DNA of 64,000 nt from NCBI GenBank assembly GCA_965116945.1, contig OZ220734.1:992001-1056000 (forward strand), given 5' to 3'. This DNA is from Plut-88900 sp965116945. GTDB taxonomy: Bacteria > Chloroflexota > Dehalococcoidia > Plut-88900. Positions 7,797 through 16,300 of the stretch are shown piece after piece (within the stretch, counting starts at the first letter, position 1; each line of letters begins with the position of its first letter). A model generated the notes under the pieces. It was not told the DNA's origin and did not search any database. It saw only the letters and a list, made by a program, of their open reading frames with translations. The translations under genes were made by a program, and so were the position numbers.

Positions 7797-7945
7797 GAAC
7801 CCTCACCCCCTTGATCCCCCTCTCACGCCACAGTCGCATCTTCGACCCTTAGGGCCTTTAAGGGAGAGGAGGAGAGAAGAATAGGGGTCGGCATGGCTGC
7901 TTAGCAGCCATGCCGACCCCTAATTCAATACCAAGGGGAGGGAGA
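7797..7945. repeat. Composite palindromic repeat, copy A
   Basis: A conserved 5' arm (CCCTCACCCCCTTGATCCCC, then CCCTTAGGGCCTTTAAGGGA) leads to a perfect palindrome at 7882-7922 with an 18-bp stem AGGGGTCGGCATGGCTGC and a TTA loop, followed by the 3' arm TAATTCAATACCAAGGGGAG. The 5' arm is interrupted by CACGCCACAGTCGCATCTTC, seen only in this copy. Copies B, C and D at 37761, 39917 and 42817/44154 share the arms but not the stem sequence. Confidence 0.85.
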
Positions 7946-7949
7946 GAGG

Positions 7950-8072
7950 ACAGGACACCCCCACCCATTCCGCTCTTGAGACCCTTCGACTTCGCTCAGG
8001 GCGAGCGGAATTCCCTGCTCCACGGGATGGATTCACGCCACGGCGCATCTTCGACCCGACTCGGAGGCGGGG
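7950..8072. repeat. Dispersed repeat R2 with GATGGATTCACGCCA block
   Basis: ACCCTTCGACTTCGCTCAGG followed by GCGAGCGG, then GGGATGGATTCACGCCACGG and GACTCGGAGGCGGGG. It joins directly to composite repeat A, filling the gap of about 360 bp between the protease gene and the DUF1330 gene. No gene is seen here. Confidence 0.7.
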
Positions 8073-8078
8073 TGGCGG

Positions 8079-8366
8079 CTAGATTCCCTGGACGAGGAAA
8101 GTGGTGGAGTTGCTGCTGCGAGAGCGTTTTTCGGCGAGGGCGCGGTATTCGGGGGAGCTGGTCATGGCCTGGGCCCGCTCCATGTTTTCGAACTCAACGA
8201 TGACGGTGCGGTGAGGGGTGCGGGGGCCGTCGATGTGGGGGGCGTCGCCGCCTCGCACGAGGTATTTGCCGCCGTAGCTCGCGATGAGGTCGAAGATGCC
8301 GCGGGCGAACTCATCGAACAGGGCCTGGTCGGTAACTTCGTTATCGGAAACCAGATATGCTTTCAC
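8079..8366 (-). CDS. DUF1330 family protein
   Basis: 95 aa with a GTG start preceded by AAAGGAGC. The sequence MKAYLVSDNEVTD, FARGIFDLIASYGGKYLVRGGD and RTVIVEFENMERAQA with the DIDGP-like block HIDGP matches the DUF1330 ferredoxin-like fold. These small dimeric alpha/beta-barrel proteins have no firmly known role. It is 46 bp from the end of the transporter gene upstream and could be co-transcribed with it. Confidence 0.8.
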   Translation of the reverse strand: MKAYLVSDNEVTDQALFDEFARGIFDLIASYGGKYLVRGGDAPHIDGPRTPHRTVIVEFENMERAQAMTSSPEYRALAEKRSRSSNSTTFLVQGI

Positions 8367-8412
8367 GTGAATGCTCCTTTCGGACTTCCTTGTTTAACTC
8401 TCCCAAGCGCGG

Positions 8413-10140
8413 CTATGTGTCTACCCGCACCGTAACAACGTCGATTCCATGATACTTCCTGTGGCGGACGGAAGATGCGTAATGGCGGAGCAGGCGGAAG
8501 GATATTTCGCTCACGTCAGGGGCCTCGGCCTGCTCGCTCATGAACGAGATGCGGTCTTCGATGTTCTCCTCCGAGAATACCGCCAGGAACTCCATCTCAA
8601 CCATACCCGACGCCGGTCGGGCGATGACTACCAGGCGTGGGGGCTTGTCCCCCTGGTAGTCGTCGCGGAGCTGCAACATGCTGGCCAGGGTTTCCTCGCC
8701 AGCGTAGCACATCCGCTGTGTCGATTCTTTGCTCCATCCTATCCTGTCGCCGATACCGCGCAGGAACTCCAGAATACCGGTCAGAGCTGAAATGTCTAGC
8801 TCGGTCTGCATGCGTCTGCTGCGGTAACCGGTTACCTGGATAACGGCCGACATCAGTACCGCGGCGAGGATGCTCACCACGACGCTGTTTCCGAAGGCCA
8901 CCCCCCAGGGAGTCCCGAGGGGATCTGCGAGGATATTCTGGGTCTGTAACCCAACCCCAATAGACAGCGAAATTCCGACGATAAAGGCCTTCTGCTGGCT
9001 GAAGCCGTCCTGCAGAACGGTGCGGACCCCTTCGACGAATAGCATACCCATCACGATCAAAAGGATCGACCCGGTGACGGGTCGGGGGATTGTCAGGAGA
9101 ACGGCGACTATCTTGGGCAGCAGGGCCAAACCAAGCAACATGGCTCCTGCGACATAGCCCACGCGGCGCGAGGCAACTCCCGTGAAGCGGATTAGGGAGA
9201 CGGTTGATGGGAGATAGATGATCGTAGGCAGCGTACCTGCGATACCGGACAGCAATATCCCCAAGCCTCCAGCATTCAATGTCCCCTGAACGCTGCGGAA
9301 ATCTATGGCGCGCGGCCTGCGCGAAGACGCCTGCTGAATCGCAGACCCTTCGCTGCCAGCCTTGATGCCCACCACCACGCTGACGATAAGGAAAACCAGA
9401 AGAAGCGCCAGGAAATCGCGGTCGAGGACCGGGCCTAGTCCGGGCCAGCCCGAAAACTCGGGAAGGCCAAACCAGGGGGCATCGATAGCTCCTCGAAAAT
9501 CGTACACGCCAAGAGGCACAGCAACGACGCAGCCGACCACGATGGTTATGGGGATGGCCATCAACCGCCAGGGTCCCGAGCCGCGCAGCATGAGAATTGT
9601 TGCGGCAGCGAGGGTAGCGGCTCCCACAGCCGGCCCCGCTATCGAGGACGTGCCTGCGGGTACGTCTTCGAGTCGGGCGACGGCTATAGGCATGGCGGCT
9701 ACGGCTATAACCATGAATGCCACGCCGGACACGACGGGCGTGATGACCCGGCGGAGCTTGGCCAACCAGAAAGAGAGGGCGAACTGGACCAGGGATGCGG
9801 CAACTACCAGGCTGGACATTACGGGCAGCCCGCCTTCCGAAACGGCCAGAACGCAAACGGGCAGGAATGGGGAGCCGGGACCCATCAGCATTATGTATCC
9901 CGGCCCCAGACGGCCAAGCTTGATGGCCTGGTGAACGGTTGCCAGTCCACCAATCAACAGGGAGGCGAAGACGGCCCAAGAAAGGTAGGTTGCACTGCCA
10001 TCTGAGGCGACTGCGAATACGGTCACCAAAGTAACCGTGTTTGACAGGGCAAGCACGGCGCCCTGTGCCGCCACGCCAAGGGTTACAAGAGAGGGGGATT
10101 TTTCATCGGGCTCGTAACGCATGTATTCGTCAGCGTGCAA
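8413..10140 (-). CDS. NCS2-like (SLC23) transporter fused to a degenerate HATPase-like domain
   Basis: 575 aa. Residues about 15-445 are a polytopic membrane domain with about 12-14 hydrophobic segments resembling nucleobase/xanthine-uracil permeases (LGPGYIMLMGPGSPFLPV; IQQASSRRPRAIDFRSVQG; GTLPTIIYLPSTVSLIRFTG). The last 130 residues are soluble: an alpha-helical start (ILEFLRGIGDRIGWSKESTQ), an E-x(3)-ML stretch like the N-box helix of anti-sigma GHKL ATPases, then alternating strands ending in YHGIDVVTVRVDT. That layout resembles a SpoIIAB/RsbW-type fold with the ATP motifs eroded. The substrate cannot be named. The TTG at 10140 is the longest start; the ATG at 10122 is an equal alternative with no clear ribosome-binding site. 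Confidence 0.75.
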   Translation of the reverse strand: MHADEYMRYEPDEKSPSLVTLGVAAQGAVLALSNTVTLVTVFAVASDGSATYLSWAVFASLLIGGLATVHQAIKLGRLGPGYIMLMGPGSPFLPVCVLAVSEGGLPVMSSLVVAASLVQFALSFWLAKLRRVITPVVSGVAFMVIAVAAMPIAVARLEDVPAGTSSIAGPAVGAATLAAATILMLRGSGPWRLMAIPITIVVGCVVAVPLGVYDFRGAIDAPWFGLPEFSGWPGLGPVLDRDFLALLLVFLIVSVVVGIKAGSEGSAIQQASSRRPRAIDFRSVQGTLNAGGLGILLSGIAGTLPTIIYLPSTVSLIRFTGVASRRVGYVAGAMLLGLALLPKIVAVLLTIPRPVTGSILLIVMGMLFVEGVRTVLQDGFSQQKAFIVGISLSIGVGLQTQNILADPLGTPWGVAFGNSVVVSILAAVLMSAVIQVTGYRSRRMQTELDISALTGILEFLRGIGDRIGWSKESTQRMCYAGEETLASMLQLRDDYQGDKPPRLVVIARPASGMVEMEFLAVFSEENIEDRISFMSEQAEAPDVSEISFRLLRHYASSVRHRKYHGIDVVTVRVDT

Positions 10141-10385
10141 AGTCTCGGGCTACGGTTCAATTTCGCATATCAAGCAACAAGAGACAACGTGGCCATTGTA
10201 GTCGAATGGCTGCCTGGCAGGCGGGGGAAAGCAAAGAGAGGAAGCTGAAGCATTCAGGGGGCAAGATTGGAGGAAGCTGGCGGCTCATCCTGGACCGAGC
10301 CTGAGCTCTCTGACTCATCAAGACTGCATCTAACCATGTGACATAAAGGCCAGGCACCCGAGATTAAAGCAGGGGTGGGCCGGGG

Positions 10386-11444
10386 CTACTGCCGGACGGC
10401 GAGCACCACGGAGAAGGTGAGGTGTTCGCCTTCGCGGACTATGGTGATTTGAAGTTCCTCGCCGATGGGGCTGGTGCGGATGAGGTGGATGAATTCATTG
10501 CTGGAGGTGAGGATTTCGCCGTTGAAGTTGATGGCGACGTCCCGGGGTTCGATGCCAGCCTGGTGTGCGGGGGTGCCGTTGAGTACGTTGGTAATCAGCA
10601 CACCCTCTTCCACGTCCAGGCCGAAGCGTTGGGCTATGACGGGGTTGACGGTGGCGAGGGTCACCCCCAGGTAGCCCCGCACCACTTCCCCATGTGCGAT
10701 TAGCTGATCGATCACCCGGTTGATGGTGGTGGTGCCCATAGCAAACCCGATGCCCGGCCGGGTCCTGTCTATGGCCGTGTTGATGCCCACAATCTCGCTG
10801 TCCATATTGAGGAGGGGGCCCCCGCTGTTGCCGGGGTTGATCGCGGCGTCGGTCTGGACCAGGTCACTAAGTTCACCATCGCTGACGGAAACGGACCTGC
10901 CGACGGCGCTGACGACGCCTGCGGTTACCGTTGGCCCACCCTCCAGGGCGAGGGCGTTGCCTATGGCGACAACCGGCTCGCCGATTCGGAGAGTTTCGGT
11001 GTCACCGAAACTGAGGGTGGGCAGGTCATTGGCGTCTATTTTCAGGACAGCGAGGTCAGAGGTCGCGTCCGCGCCGACTATCTCGGCGCTGAAATGACGA
11101 TCATCGGTAAGGGTGACCAATACGAAGCTGGCCCCTTCGACAACGTGGCTGTTGGTCACTATGAGGCCGTCCTCGCTGATGATGACACCCGAACCGCTAT
11201 GGTCGGCCTGGGCCCCGGGGTCGAGAAACTGCCTGAGGTCGACGGCGCCGGTAAGGATGGAGACGACAGCGGGGAGGGACTGCTCTGCTACGTCGGCGAA
11301 GAACAGGAGGCCCGGGATGGAAGTGGGCGTGGCAGGCGGAGGACTGGTGGGGGGAGGGGTGGGCTCGGGGTCCGGAATGCAAGCGAAGGCGGCTACGGAC
11401 AGAAGAAGGGCCAGTACAAGGGCGGATAGCAAGGAGGGTCTCAT
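10386..11444 (-). CDS. HtrA/DegP-type S1C serine protease lipoprotein
   Basis: 352 aa. An N-terminal signal with lipobox Cys (ALLLSVAAFAC), a short Pro/Thr tether, a trypsin-like protease domain with catalytic His in VTNSHVVEGA, Asp in ATSDLAVLKI and Ser in NPGNSGGPLL, and one C-terminal PDZ domain (YLGVTLATVNPVIAQRFGLD onward, with GTPAHQAGI). It would degrade or refold damaged proteins outside the membrane. It lies 16 bp downstream of the YihY gene on the same strand and is probably co-transcribed. Confidence 0.95.
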   Translation of the reverse strand: MRPSLLSALVLALLLSVAAFACIPDPEPTPPPTSPPPATPTSIPGLLFFADVAEQSLPAVVSILTGAVDLRQFLDPGAQADHSGSGVIISEDGLIVTNSHVVEGASFVLVTLTDDRHFSAEIVGADATSDLAVLKIDANDLPTLSFGDTETLRIGEPVVAIGNALALEGGPTVTAGVVSAVGRSVSVSDGELSDLVQTDAAINPGNSGGPLLNMDSEIVGINTAIDRTRPGIGFAMGTTTINRVIDQLIAHGEVVRGYLGVTLATVNPVIAQRFGLDVEEGVLITNVLNGTPAHQAGIEPRDVAINFNGEILTSSNEFIHLIRTSPIGEELQITIVREGEHLTFSVVLAVRQ

Positions 11445-11460
11445 GGTCGGGGGGAGGGGG

Positions 11461-12414
11461 CTAGCCGCCGTCCTCGGTCTTGGTGTAGACCAGCATATCC
11501 ACGATTATATGCCCAGAGCCTTCACCATTGTCGTCCATCCGCTGCCTCTTGCGCCGAAGCTTGTTCAGCCGGGAAGCGACCACTGCGCCGAACAGGAGGA
11601 CGACGCCGGAGAAGTATGCCCAGGCCAACAGTACGACCATGGTTGCTGCGGTGCCGTATACCAGGTTATAGATGGAGATGTGGGCCACGTACCAGACAAA
11701 GCCGTGGCGCAGGGCCTCGAAGGAGACGGCGGCGATGGCTGCACCGGGCCATACGTCTTTCCAGTGCACCCGGGTGTTGGGGATGTACCGGTACAGGGTG
11801 GCGAAAGAAACAAAGGTGAGCAGCAGGGGCAGGCCCCAGCCGAGGAGGAACCATGTACCCGACCAGGCGTCGGCGGTGTCCGTGCCCGATGTCGACCGGG
11901 AGAATTCGATGATGGGGGTGATGGAGAGGGAAAGGGTAAATATCAGCCATGAGCCGAGCATGAGTGAGAAGTCGATCACACGTTCCCGCATGAAAGACCG
12001 GGGCCTGAAGATGGCCCAGGCAGCATTGATTCCCTTGCGGGTAGCGGAGAACACGGCCAGAGAGGCCCAGACCAACCCAATCAAGGCGACGGTCCCCGTA
12101 TAGGGCCAGTCGTTGGAGATGTTTATCAGGGTGTTGGTGATAAAGTCTCGGGAGACGGGGATAGCATTGCCAATCCGTTCTATGAAGGCGTCGTAGGACA
12201 GGAAGTCGCCGGTGATAATGACGACGGCGAGAACCATGGGGAACATGGAGAAGAGCCCCCAGAAGGCGATGGAAGCGGCCATGTGGGGGACGTTGAAGGT
12301 GAGGAAGTCGTGGACTATGGACTTGAGCAGGGACTTGATGATGTCCCTGCGCCGCTGCCCGAGCTTGTCGCGCTTGTTCAGCCAGTCGGGATTGAATATG
12401 GCGGGAACTTTCAT
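11461..12414 (-). CDS. YihY/BrkB family inner-membrane protein
   Basis: 317 aa with about six membrane segments. Family features: an amphipathic N-terminus, FNVPHMAASIAFWGLFSMFP, GLVWASLAVFSATRKGINAAW, and RYIPNTRVHWKDVWPGAAIAA before the last two segments (YGTAATMVVLLAWAYFSGVV). It was once annotated as RNase BN but is a membrane protein of uncertain function. The tail is charged and cytoplasmic. It sits between rph and htrA on the same strand. Confidence 0.9.
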   Translation of the reverse strand: MKVPAIFNPDWLNKRDKLGQRRRDIIKSLLKSIVHDFLTFNVPHMAASIAFWGLFSMFPMVLAVVIITGDFLSYDAFIERIGNAIPVSRDFITNTLINISNDWPYTGTVALIGLVWASLAVFSATRKGINAAWAIFRPRSFMRERVIDFSLMLGSWLIFTLSLSITPIIEFSRSTSGTDTADAWSGTWFLLGWGLPLLLTFVSFATLYRYIPNTRVHWKDVWPGAAIAAVSFEALRHGFVWYVAHISIYNLVYGTAATMVVLLAWAYFSGVVLLFGAVVASRLNKLRRKRQRMDDNGEGSGHIIVDMLVYTKTEDGG

Positions 12415-12477
12415 CTTATGCTAATTGCTGAATAACAGTAGGGTGATACATGGGGTCGAGGACATTGGGGCACGGGG

Positions 12478-13221
12478 CTAGAGAATGGCCCCAACCGCCG
12501 CCTTGTCCCGACTTCCAACCGCTTCTCTCTGTGCTTCGAACAGCTGCTCCAGACCGCCGGAAACGGAGTTGAGGATGGAGTCCATTTCGTCTCGGGAGAA
12601 GGGGCGGGCCTCGCCGGTGCCCTGGACCTCGATTATCTCCCCCGAGTCCGTCATTACAACATTGAAGTCCACGCTGGCGGACGAGTCCTCTTCGTAACAC
12701 ATATCGAGGATAACGTCCTTGCCCCGGATTCCGGCGCTCAGACCAGCTACGGCGGAGAGCATGGGTGAGGCCTTGCCGGTGAGGCCCAGGGTGTCCATGG
12801 CGTCCAGCAGGGCCACGTATGCGCCGGTGATGGAGGCCATACGCGTGCCGCCGTCGGCCTGCAGGACGTCGCAGTCGACGGTGAGGGTCCTTTCACCGAG
12901 CTTTGTCATGTCGGTTACGGAGCGGAGGGAGCGTCCGATGAGTCGCTGTATCTCCATGCTTCTACCGCTGGGCCGACCCTTGGACTGCTCCCTTTGCGTA
13001 CGCTCGGGTGTGGCCCGGGGAAGCATAGCGTATTCAGCAGTCACCCACCCCTGCCCCCTACCCCTCAGGAAGAATGGTACCCGGTCCTCTACGGAAACCG
13101 TGCAGAGCACCCTGGTGCGGCCCTGGGAAATCATCGCCGAGCCTTCCGCGAAGGCCTGAATTCCCTTTACTATGCGAACGGGCCGGAGCTGGCCGGCGGA
13201 CCTGCCGTCGGTCCTGATCAA
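12478..13221 (-). CDS. rph: Ribonuclease PH
   Basis: About 247 aa, a phosphate-dependent 3'-5' exoribonuclease that trims tRNA 3' ends. Typical blocks: RTDGRSAGQLRPVRI at the start, ISQGRTRVLCTVSVEDRVPFF, GWVTAEYAMLPRATPERTQRE, SLRSVTDMTKLGERTLTVDCDVLQADGGTR (quoted blocks within the family core), and MTDSGEIIEVQGTGE. I place the start at a TTG (13219-13221) because it gives the normal N-terminus and follows GGGGTGAG; an upstream in-frame ATG at 13284 would add 21 residues that family members lack. Confidence 0.92.
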   Translation of the reverse strand: MIRTDGRSAGQLRPVRIVKGIQAFAEGSAMISQGRTRVLCTVSVEDRVPFFLRGRGQGWVTAEYAMLPRATPERTQREQSKGRPSGRSMEIQRLIGRSLRSVTDMTKLGERTLTVDCDVLQADGGTRMASITGAYVALLDAMDTLGLTGKASPMLSAVAGLSAGIRGKDVILDMCYEEDSSASVDFNVVMTDSGEIIEVQGTGEARPFSRDEMDSILNSVSGGLEQLFEAQREAVGSRDKAAVGAIL

Positions 13222-13320
13222 ATTCTCACCCCTATCTGGACGACCGGCCCCTATGGCCGGAATGCCTGCGTTCGAGTATAGCATCGGGCGAAATGGCGGG
13301 CAATTTAGGGGGGTGTCAGC

Positions 13321-16300
13321 TCAGAACAAAACGCGGTATACCTTCACCTCGGGGTTGGGGGAGTTGGGGGTGGGGTAGACGAGTTCGAGGAGGCCGTCCC
13401 GGGCCATCAGCTCGAACTTGTCGAGGCCCGATTGCGGATAGTAGAGCCGTTCGAGTTGGCCGACATAGATGTAGCGCACGTTATATTTTTCGAGCAGTCT
13501 CCGGGTGTGTTCCATGTCTGTAGCGGCATAGAGGGCCTGGACGTCGGCGCGGCGGGCGGATACGTGGCCTCGGTCCTCCCAGCGCTGTTGCTGCTGGTGC
13601 CAGTCCCAGCCGACGACGGTCGGGAGTCCGGTGTAGACCGACACACGGCTCCCCCATGTGTACAGCCCCGAATTGCCCTCCAGTATGACAGGAGATCCCT
13701 CGATGTTGTCCTGCAGCCAGATGATGGCGTGGTAGTCCCAGACCAGTTCCAGGACCTCCGGGGGTTCGATAGAGCCGCTGCGGTCTCGGTCGTCGAAGTA
13801 GACGGCGGATGGCATGTAGGCCATGCCGTCGATGGTGGTTGGGGAGTCGTTGAAACGCTGTTTGGAGCGTTCGGGGGTGGCGGCGATGGGATAGACCATG
13901 CCCGCTACGACAAGGAGGACAAGGGCGGCGGTCCACGCACCTCGCCCGAGCGTGAGCCGTTTGTGCAGTGCCATGGCGCCCAAACGCCATGCAAAATAGG
14001 CAGACGCCAACGCCATCAGCGTCCAGGCATGGTAGTAGAACTTGAACACCGTGTTCATACGGCCCGGGTCGACGAGCTTGACCTTCACAAACTCGACACC
14101 AATGCCGAGGAACAGGGCCACGGCGAGTATGAGGAGGGCGAAAAGCTCGGGCCCCGATCCTTCCTCCCTTTTCACGAGAGTCTTGAACGCCACCAGCCCG
14201 ACCAGGACCAGGACGAATATCGCAAAGACTGCGGTGTGATAGCCAAGTGCAGCCAGTACCACCAGCAGGATGACCACACCCGCCACGGGCCATAACCACT
14301 GGACCTGCAGAGCGGCGCGCTTGACTAGCTTGGCGGGGTTGCGAAGGTTATCCCCGACCGGATATTCCTGCCAGATCCGATAGAGCAGGAAGCTTATGGC
14401 GATGAAGAAGAATATGCCGTGGATAGCCAGGTACTGGTAGAGAGGTGTGGCGAACTCGTTGCGTTCGACGAAGGGAAAGTCGATGGAGCCTTCGTAGCTG
14501 AGGTGGAAGGGTGCGAAAAACAGTATGCCGAGAAGCCAGACCCCCAACCCCCCCGCCCCGGCGAGTACGACGGTGCGCCCCGTCACCCGACCCAACGTAA
14601 ACGCCAGCGCTGCCAGGGCCACGATGCCCAGGGAGAGGAGGAGATAGGTGGGGTAGTCCCAGCTGTTGATGGTGAACAGGGCCCCGACGGCGAGGCCGAG
14701 GGCCGCAATCCTCGCTGCCCAGGCCCGAGTCGAGCATCCATTTGCCGCGCCGAGGACAAGGGCCAGCCCGAGACCCAGGGCCAGGATGGCAAATGGCAGG
14801 GCGATGAGGTGGGCGTGGAGGTCGGCGTAGAGGAAGCTGAAGAAGGGGAATTCGGTGATTTCGCAGCCGCCACAGGAGTTGAGGCCACCCTGCGCCGAGG
14901 TGTCGATTACCCGGCTGCTCCGCCAGTAGTCGAAGACACCGAACTCACCATCGCCGAAGGTTACCCTCCACATGGCTTGGACGAGCTGAACCATGCCGTC
15001 CAGGTTTCCGATTATGGCAACGAACACGGCTCCGGCTATTCCTGCCAGGTAGGGGCCCGAGGGGCTGGGGGGTGGGGCGCGGTCGCCGCCCCCGTTCCGG
15101 CTTGCCGCGAGGTTGTAGACGAGGCTGAAAGCCCCCGCTACGGTGATGGCGAAGACCAGCGCTATAGCCAGGTTGAATGCCGTGGAGGGCAGGATGCCCG
15201 TGAGCTTGGTCAGGGATGCGACCTGGAACTGGCCGAAATAGTAGTAGTTCAGGTGCCCTCCGGCGAACCAGGGGTCGTAGGGGGGCATCTCCGTGGAGCG
15301 GGTCACGGCGTTGAGATAGGCGAAGTCCATGGGCTTTTCGCCGCCGCGCCACGGGTGCCAGAGGTCGGGGTTCCAGGAGCGGATCCCGAAAAAGGAGACC
15401 AGGGCCACTACAAAGAGGGCTTCGCAGAAGAGGATGAGCTTCCAGCGGCGTCGGAAAAAGTCCATGACATCCACGGCACCCCTCCACATCATCACCCCGG
15501 AGGCCGCCGCCACTACCAGAATCATCAGCCATAATCCTCCGGCTGAGAAATCCAGTATTCGCAGGCTTGCCAGCAACCAGGCGAGGTAGCCAACAAACAG
15601 GAGTCCGAGCACCTTGGTGAGCAGGTAGCCGCGGTCGGGGAGGCGGCGGAAGAGGAACAGGCCGATGGGCAAGGTTGCGAAAGCGATTATCTGGATGGCG
15701 ATGTACCAGACCAGCCCCGGGGCCCGGTTGGCAAAGCTGGTGCGTTCGAAGACGTCCGAGAAGGTGCCGTCCGCCTGCTGTCGGGCAACGCTTTCATCGG
15801 AAAGCATGCCGCGTTCGGGGATGCCGGGGGTCGGGGGGGCGCGGATGGTCTCACCAAGGAGAGGGGTTTCCAGCAGGGTGAGGATGGTGGCCTCGTCCAG
15901 CCGGCCGACGTTCTTGAGAATGATGGGCGTCGGGTGTTCGTAGTTGGTGAAGGAGTCGTCGGCGTGGCCAAGGTCAAGCGCCAGCCCCGACACCCGACCC
16001 GGCCCCAGGGCGGCGGGGGCGTCGAGGCCCGGGCGGGAGAAGGTGTCGTGGACGAAGCTGACGCCCAGGAAGTTGGGATGGGACTCGGCGAAGAAGTCGA
16101 CCTTGAAACCCAGGTCTCCGGCGAAGAGGAGACGGTAGTAGCGGGTGCTGAGGGGGTAGCGGTCGGGGAGGGTGGGGATGCTGCCGTAGAGCCGGTTGCT
16201 GAAGAGGATGACGTAGTCCGAGTTGGCAAGGGCGTCGGCGAGGTGTTCGGCCTTGCTCCCGAAGACAGTGAATCCATCGTGGTCCGTGTACTGGATGGGC

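Noticed and set aside
7882..7922. Composite-repeat hairpins as intrinsic terminators
   Set aside because: No T-run follows the stems on either strand and the sequence is conserved well beyond the stem.
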